From Thermoleophilaceae bacterium (lineage in GTDB: Bacteria > Actinomycetota > Thermoleophilia > Solirubrobacterales > Thermoleophilaceae): a stretch of 64,000 bases of DNA. Positions 58,970 to 64,000 of this stretch are shown here, piece by piece. How positions within the stretch are numbered: the stretch's first letter is position 1; each line of letters opens with the position of its first letter. The notes beneath the pieces were generated by a model that worked only from the letters and a program-made list of their open reading frames with translations, made no database searches and was not told where the DNA came from. The stretch lies in contig JAUJOA010000004.1 of NCBI GenBank assembly GCA_030447875.1, positions 1-64,000 of the forward strand, given 5' to 3'. The position numbers and the translations under genes were made by a program.

Positions 58970-59128
58970 CTAACCCCGGCGCGCCCCGCCGGGGGCGGCC
59001 GGTGCCGGACCGCCCGAGCCGAGGCGGTCGATGAAGAGCAGGCCGCCGGCGGTCGCCAGCGCGAGCGGATAGAACCCCACCAACAGCGCCGCCGCGATGG
59101 CCGCGCGCCGAGCAAGTGAATCCTCCAT
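58970..59128 (-). CDS. Small single-pass membrane protein (52 aa)
   Basis: [52 protein letters not shown]. Confidence 0.5.
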   Translation of the reverse strand: MEDSLARRAAIAAALLVGFYPLALATAGGLLFIDRLGSGGPAPAAPGGARRG

Positions 59129-59140
59129 GTCCCCCGTCCC

Positions 59141-59160
59141 TGCGACCGGAATCGGTCGCA
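59141..59160. promoter_or_regulatory. Perfect 8-bp-arm inverted repeat (4-nt loop)
   Basis: TGCGACCG-gaat-CGGTCGCA, between gltD and the 52-aa membrane ORF. Confidence 0.45.
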
Positions 59161-59254
59161 AGCGGCTACTGCCCGATCGACGAGAGACATAAACCCCCGG
59201 CGCGAGCCTCTTCGCAACTAGCGAGAAGCCCTTCGCCGCGAGCCCATCGGACCC

Positions 59255-60706
59255 CTACCCCATGGACAGGGCTTCGATCAGGTCGTGGGCCTCCTCGCCG
59301 GCGTCCAGCCCGTGAAGGTGCCGGTCGACCGCTCGCGCGGCCTGGCGACCCTCCGCGATGGCCCACACGATCAGCGACTGGCCGCGACGCGCGTCGCCGC
59401 ACGCGAAGACGCCGGGCACCGAGCTCGCGTAGTCGTCCGTCGCTACGTTGCCGCGCGGGTCGAGCTCCACGCCCAGCTGCTCGACAAGGCCCTCCCGCTG
59501 CGGGTGGAGAAAGCCCATCGCGAGCAGGACCAGCTCGGCGGGAATCGCGAACTCGGTTCCATCGATCTTGTCGAAGCTCGGTGGCGAGCCGACCTCGTAC
59601 CCGTGCAGCTGGGTGACCTTGCCGTCCTCGCCGGTGAACGAGGTGGTCATGACGCTGAAGCGCCGCTCACCGCCCTCCTCATGCGCCGCGGACGTGCGAA
59701 GGATCATCGGCCACTGCGGCCAGGGGGTGCGGTCGTCGGGTCGCTCCGGCGGCGGCTCGGGGAGCAGCTCGAACTGCGTGACGCTCGCGGGCGACTCCCG
59801 GTGGGAGTTGCCGAGGCAGTCGGCGCCCGTGTCGCCGCCGCCGATGATCACGACGTGCTTCCCTGCGGCGCTGATAGGCGTCCCGTCCGGAAAGTCGCCC
59901 GCCACGAAGCGGTTTCGCAGCTCGAGGTACTCCATGGCGAAGTGCACGCCGTCGAGGTCACGGCCGGGTACCGGCAGATCGCGCGGGATCGTCGAGCCGG
60001 TGGCGACCACGATCGCGTCGAAGCGCTCCCGCAGCTCATCGCCGGTGATGTCCCGGCCCACGTCGATCCCGGTCTCGAACACGACGCCTTCTTCGGCGAG
60101 GATGTCCACTCGGCGCTGCACCACGCCCTTGTCGAGCTTGAAGTCCGGCACGCCGTAGCGGAGGAGCCCGCCGATCCTGTCGTTCCGCTCGTAAAGCGTG
60201 ACCGTATGGCCGAACTGGTTGAGCTCCGCCGCCGCGGCCAGCCCGGCGGGACCGGAGCCGACGACGGCGACCGACCGGCCGCTGCGGATCGCCGGGGGCC
60301 GTGGCTTGACCCAACCCTCCTCGAAGGCGCGGTCGATGATCGCGACCTCGATGTTCTTGATCGTGACCGGGTCGTCGTTGATGTCGAGCACGCACGCGGC
60401 CTCGCACGGCGCGGGGCAGATGCGGCCGGTGAACTCAGGGAAGTTGTTCGTGGCGTGGAGCTGGTCGATCGCCTCGCGCCAGCGGTCGCGGTAGACCAGG
60501 TCGTTCCAGTCGGGAATCAGGTTGCCGAGCGGGCAGCCCTGGTGGCAGAACGGCACGCCGCACTCCATGCAGCGCGCGCCTTGCTCGCGAAGCTGCGCCA
60601 CCGGGGGCCTGAGCTCGAACTCCTTGAAGTCGTGGACCCGCTCCTCGATCGGCCGCTTCGATGCGGCCTGGCGATGGATCTTGAGGAAGCCACCGACCTC
60701 ACCCAC
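59255..60706 (-). CDS. gltD: Glutamate synthase small subunit
   Basis: GFLKIHRQAASKRPIEERVHDFKEFE, CMECGVPFCHQGCPLGNLIPDWNDLVYR, VGSGPAGLAAAAELN; GTG start overlaps gltB stop. Confidence 0.95.
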   Translation of the reverse strand: MGEVGGFLKIHRQAASKRPIEERVHDFKEFELRPPVAQLREQGARCMECGVPFCHQGCPLGNLIPDWNDLVYRDRWREAIDQLHATNNFPEFTGRICPAPCEAACVLDINDDPVTIKNIEVAIIDRAFEEGWVKPRPPAIRSGRSVAVVGSGPAGLAAAAELNQFGHTVTLYERNDRIGGLLRYGVPDFKLDKGVVQRRVDILAEEGVVFETGIDVGRDITGDELRERFDAIVVATGSTIPRDLPVPGRDLDGVHFAMEYLELRNRFVAGDFPDGTPISAAGKHVVIIGGGDTGADCLGNSHRESPASVTQFELLPEPPPERPDDRTPWPQWPMILRTSAAHEEGGERRFSVMTTSFTGEDGKVTQLHGYEVGSPPSFDKIDGTEFAIPAELVLLAMGFLHPQREGLVEQLGVELDPRGNVATDDYASSVPGVFACGDARRGQSLIVWAIAEGRQAARAVDRHLHGLDAGEEAHDLIEALSMG

Positions 60707-63700
60707 CGGCCGCCACCACCTCTTCCTCGCTGCCGCTCGGGCTTCCGATGTGTGACGCGTCGCCGCCACCGGTGGCAGCGCGCTCCGCCGCCGCGGTGAG
60801 CGCCCGCTTGTAGTCGACCGGCATGACCGTGACCCAGGCGCCGGTGAGCCCCTCCCAGTCGCGCAGCACGCGCGCGGCCACGGAGCTGTCCGTGCGCTCG
60901 CCGTGCTCGGCCACGAGGCGGCGGACCTCCTCGAGGTCCTCGGTCGTGGGCGTCTCGAGCTCGACGATCTGGCGGTTGCAGCGCGCGGGGAAGGCCCCCG
61001 CCTCGTCCAGGACGTAGGCGACTCCGCCGCTCATTCCGGCGGCGAAGTTGCGCCCGGTCGGCCCGAGCACGATCACGCGCCCGCCGGTCATGTACTCGCA
61101 GCCGTGGTCACCGCAGCCCTCGACGACGGCGCTCACGCCCGAGTTGCGTACCGCGAAGCGCTCGCCGGCGAGGCCGCGGAAGAACGCCCGACCGGCCGTC
61201 GCGCCGTAGAGCACCGTGTTCCCGATGACCACGTTCTCCTCGGCGGTGAAGCCCGACCCTTCGGGCGGGCGGACGGCCATCACTCCGCCGGACAGGCCTT
61301 TCCCGGTGTAGTCATTGGCGTCGCCGTGCAGGATGAGCGTGACGCCCGGCGCCAGCCACGCGCCGAAGCTCTGTCCGGCCGACCCCTCGAGGCGCGCGAC
61401 GATCGAGTCCTCGGGCAGCCCATTCGCGCCGTAGCGACGGGCGATCTCGCCCGAGAGGAGGCCGCCTACGCCGCGGTGCTTGTTCTTGACCGGCAGCGTC
61501 ACCTCCACGGACGGCCCGCCGTCGAGCGTCGCGGCGGCCAGCTCGATCAACTCGTGGTCGCGGTGGTCGTCGAGGACGGGATCCTGGGCGCGCACCCGCC
61601 GGCGCGCCACCTCCGGCGGCACGTCGGGCGTGCGCAGGAGCTCCGTCAGGTCGACCCCGCGCGCCTTCCAGTGCTCGATCGCCTCCTCCGCCTGGAGCAG
61701 CTCCGTACGGCCGACGAGGTCCTCGAACTTCCGGACGCCGAGCTGCGCCATCAGCCGGCGAACCTCCTCGGCGATGAAGAAGAAGTAGTTGACCACGTGC
61801 TCCGGCTGGCCGCGAAAGCGCTTGCGCAGCTCGGGGTCCTGGGTGGCGATCCCGACCGGGCAGGTGTTCAGGTGGCAGGCGCGCATCATGATGCAGCCCA
61901 TCGTGATTAGCGGCGCCGTGGAGAAGCCGAACTCCTCGGCTCCGAGCAGAGCGCCGATCACCACGTCGCGGCCGGTCTTCATCTGGCCGTCGGCCTGAAC
62001 GACGATGCGATCGCGCAGCTTGTTGAGCACAAGCGTCTGCTGAGTCTCCGCCAGCCCGATCTCCCACGGCACGCCCGCCGACTGGATCGAGGAGACGGGC
62101 GAGGCGCCGGTGCCGCCGTCGTGGCCCGAGATGGTCACGTGGTCCGAGTTCGCCTTGGCGACGCCCGCGGCCACCGTGCCTACGCCGACCTCGGAGACGA
62201 GCTTGACGCTCACGCGCGCCTGCGGGTTGGCGCAGCGGAGGTCGAAGATCAGCTGCTTGAGATCCTCGATCGAATAGATGTCGTGGTGCGGCGGGGGTGA
62301 GATCAGCCCCACCCCGGGCGTCGAGTGCCGGATCTTCGCGATGTAGTCGTCGACCTTGTGACCCGGCAGCTGCCCTCCCTCGCCGGGCTTCGCGCCCTGC
62401 GCCATCTTGATCTGCAGGTCGTCGGCGTTGACGAGGTACTCGGCGGTCACCCCGAAGCGGCCGGACGCGACCTGCTTGATGGCCGAGCGGCGGCTGTCGC
62501 CGTTCGGCTCGGGCGTGTAGCGGCGTGGATCCTCGCCGCCCTCGCCGGTGTTCGACTTGCCGCCCAGCCGGTTCATCGCGATCGCCAGCGTCTCGTGCGC
62601 CTCGGCGGAGAGCGAGCCGAGCGACATCGCGCCGGTGGCGAACCGCTTGACGATCTCCTCGGCGGGCTCGACCTCCTCGAGCGCGATGGGGTCGTCGGGC
62701 AGCTTGAGCTTGAGCAGCCCGCGAAGCGTGGCGCGCCGCTTCGACTCGTCGTTCACAGTCTGGGTGAACTGCTCGTAGGCCTCGGGACCGCCGGCGCGTA
62801 CGGCGTGCTGCACGCCGGCGATCGTGTCCGGGTTCCACTGGTGGTGCTCGCCGTCCCGCCGCCAGGCGTGGACGCCGCCCACGTTCAGGATCTCCGCGTC
62901 CAGCGGCTGCGATTCCCGCGGGTAGGCGCGGCGATGACGAGCGAGAGTCTCCACCGCCAGCACGTCGAGGCCGATGCCCCCGATCCGCGACGTCGTGCCG
63001 GTGAAGTAGCGGTCGATCAACTCCCGCTCGAGGCCGACGGCCTCGAAGATCTGTGCGCCCGAGTAGCTGCGAACCGTGGAGATGCCCATCTTGCTGATCG
63101 TCTTGAGAATCCCCTTGCCGGCCGCCTTGACCATGTTGCGCTCGGCCTCGGCCGCGCCCTCGACGCCGGGCAGGAGGTCATGGTCGAACATCTCGTGCAG
63201 GGTCTCGAGCGCGAGGTAGGGGTTGACCGCGGCCGCCCCGTAACCGAGCAGGCAGCAGAGGTGGTGCACCTCGCGCGGCTCACCGGATTCCACGACGAGG
63301 CCGCAGCGCAGCCGCGTGCCCTCCCTCACCAGGTGGTGGTGGACGGCCGAGACCGCCAGCAGGGCGGGGATCGGCGCGCGGTCCGGCCCGGCGGCGCGGT
63401 CGGAGAGGATCAGGATGTTGTCGCCGACCTCGATGCAGCTCGACGCCTCGCTCGCCAGGCGCTCGAGCGCGCGCTCGAGCCCCTTCGGTCCCTCCTCGAC
63501 CGGCCAGGTGGCGTCGAGCGTGTTCGCGCGGAAGACGTGGTGGTTGATCTGGCGCAGCTTCTCGAGCTCGCTGCTCGTGAGCAGCGGGTGCGGTATCACG
63601 AGCTGGTGCGCGTGCTCGGCGGTCTCCCCGAGCAGGTTCTCCTCAGGCCCGACCTTCGTCGAGAGGCTCATCACGAGCTCCTCGCGGATCGGGTCGATCG

Positions 63701-64000
63701 GCGGGTTCGTCACCTGCGCGAAGAGCTGCTTGAAGTAGGACGGGAGAAGTGGCCCGCGGTCGGACAGCACCGCCAGCGCGAAGTCGTTGCCCATCGAGCC
63801 GATCGGCTCGGCGGCCGATGTGCCCCCCATCTGGGCGAGCGTCACCCTCAGGTCCTCCTGCGTGTAGCCGAAGAGCCGCTGTCGCGTGCGCAGCGGCTCG
63901 GCGGCGAGCTCACGCGGGGCCACCTCGTCGAGCTCCTCCAGGCGGCATGAGCGCGTCCGGTACCAGTGGCCGTACGGCTTGCTCGTACCGATCTCGTGCT
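60699..64000 (-). CDS. gltB: Glutamate synthase large subunit, 5' end truncated by window edge
   Basis: GGKSNTGEGGEDPRRY, KMAQGAKPGEGGQLPGHKVDDYIAKIRHSTPGVGLISPPPHHDIYSIEDL, ACHLNTCPVGIATQDPELRKRF, GXGXG glutamate-synthase C-domain; frame stays open to the right edge. Confidence 0.96.
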   Translation of the reverse strand, partial: HEIGTSKPYGHWYRTRSCRLEELDEVAPRELAAEPLRTRQRLFGYTQEDLRVTLAQMGGTSAAEPIGSMGNDFALAVLSDRGPLLPSYFKQLFAQVTNPPIDPIREELVMSLSTKVGPEENLLGETAEHAHQLVIPHPLLTSSELEKLRQINHHVFRANTLDATWPVEEGPKGLERALERLASEASSCIEVGDNILILSDRAAGPDRAPIPALLAVSAVHHHLVREGTRLRCGLVVESGEPREVHHLCCLLGYGAAAVNPYLALETLHEMFDHDLLPGVEGAAEAERNMVKAAGKGILKTISKMGISTVRSYSGAQIFEAVGLERELIDRYFTGTTSRIGGIGLDVLAVETLARHRRAYPRESQPLDAEILNVGGVHAWRRDGEHHQWNPDTIAGVQHAVRAGGPEAYEQFTQTVNDESKRRATLRGLLKLKLPDDPIALEEVEPAEEIVKRFATGAMSLGSLSAEAHETLAIAMNRLGGKSNTGEGGEDPRRYTPEPNGDSRRSAIKQVASGRFGVTAEYLVNADDLQIKMAQGAKPGEGGQLPGHKVDDYIAKIRHSTPGVGLISPPPHHDIYSIEDLKQLIFDLRCANPQARVSVKLVSEVGVGTVAAGVAKANSDHVTISGHDGGTGASPVSSIQSAGVPWEIGLAETQQTLVLNKLRDRIVVQADGQMKTGRDVVIGALLGAEEFGFSTAPLITMGCIMMRACHLNTCPVGIATQDPELRKRFRGQPEHVVNYFFFIAEEVRRLMAQLGVRKFEDLVGRTELLQAEEAIEHWKARGVDLTELLRTPDVPPEVARRRVRAQDPVLDDHRDHELIELAAATLDGGPSVEVTLPVKNKHRGVGGLLSGEIARRYGANGLPEDSIVARLEGSAGQSFGAWLAPGVTLILHGDANDYTGKGLSGGVMAVRPPEGSGFTAEENVVIGNTVLYGATAGRAFFRGLAGERFAVRNSGVSAVVEGCGDHGCEYMTGGRVIVLGPTGRNFAAGMSGGVAYVLDEAGAFPARCNRQIVELETPTTEDLEEVRRLVAEHGERTDSSVAARVLRDWEGLTGAWVTVMPVDYKRALTAAAERAATGGGDASHIGSPSGSEEEVVAAGG

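Noticed and set aside
59285-63950. Long + strand ORFs opposite gltD/gltB (59285-60799, 62325-63950) and the alternative - frame 61312-62838
   Set aside because: GC-rich shadow frames; low-complexity Arg/Ala/Gly/His composition, fully antisense or out of frame to strongly recognisable gltD/gltB.

Overview
High-GC (actinobacterial, Thermoleophilia/Solirubrobacterales-like by gene content; inferred, not searched) chromosomal window. I found no rRNA, tRNA, transposase, phage genes or CRISPR array. There are about 55 credible protein genes. Main blocks: (1) a truncated secreted subtilase at the left edge. (2) Ethylmalonyl-CoA-pathway genes in two groups: ccr at 3.8 kb and ecm/meaB/pckA at 12.6-18 kb, then mch/mcl/CoA-ligase/FixX-like ferredoxin/acyl-CoA dehydrogenase at 42-48.5 kb. 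(3) Between them, an 18-42 kb surface-polysaccharide island with sortase plus LPFTG protein, two O-antigen ligases, a WbaP-type transferase, a nucleotidyltransferase-kinase fusion, three ATP-grasp enzymes, two paralogous glycosidases, a deacetylase, flippase, glycosyltransferases, an epimerase, a Wzz/BY-kinase and a CpsB-type phosphatase. (4) Nitrogen and housekeeping genes: glnA, gltD, partial gltB, an RpoD-family sigma factor and cytochrome c. Most notable non-coding signals: a convincing c-di-AMP (ydaO/yuaA) riboswitch at ~56264-56402 (-) in front of an uncharacterised small single-pass membrane protein; two inverted blocks of three perfectly tandem 7-bp repeats (YTGACRG) upstream of glnA; several operator-like palindromes; and a recurring TANNNT-N6-9-start arrangement implying widespread leaderless mRNAs. 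Two genes near 5.3-5.5 kb each appear to need a 1-nt frame correction (assembly error or pseudogenisation). All functional names come from reading motifs by eye; no database search was possible.
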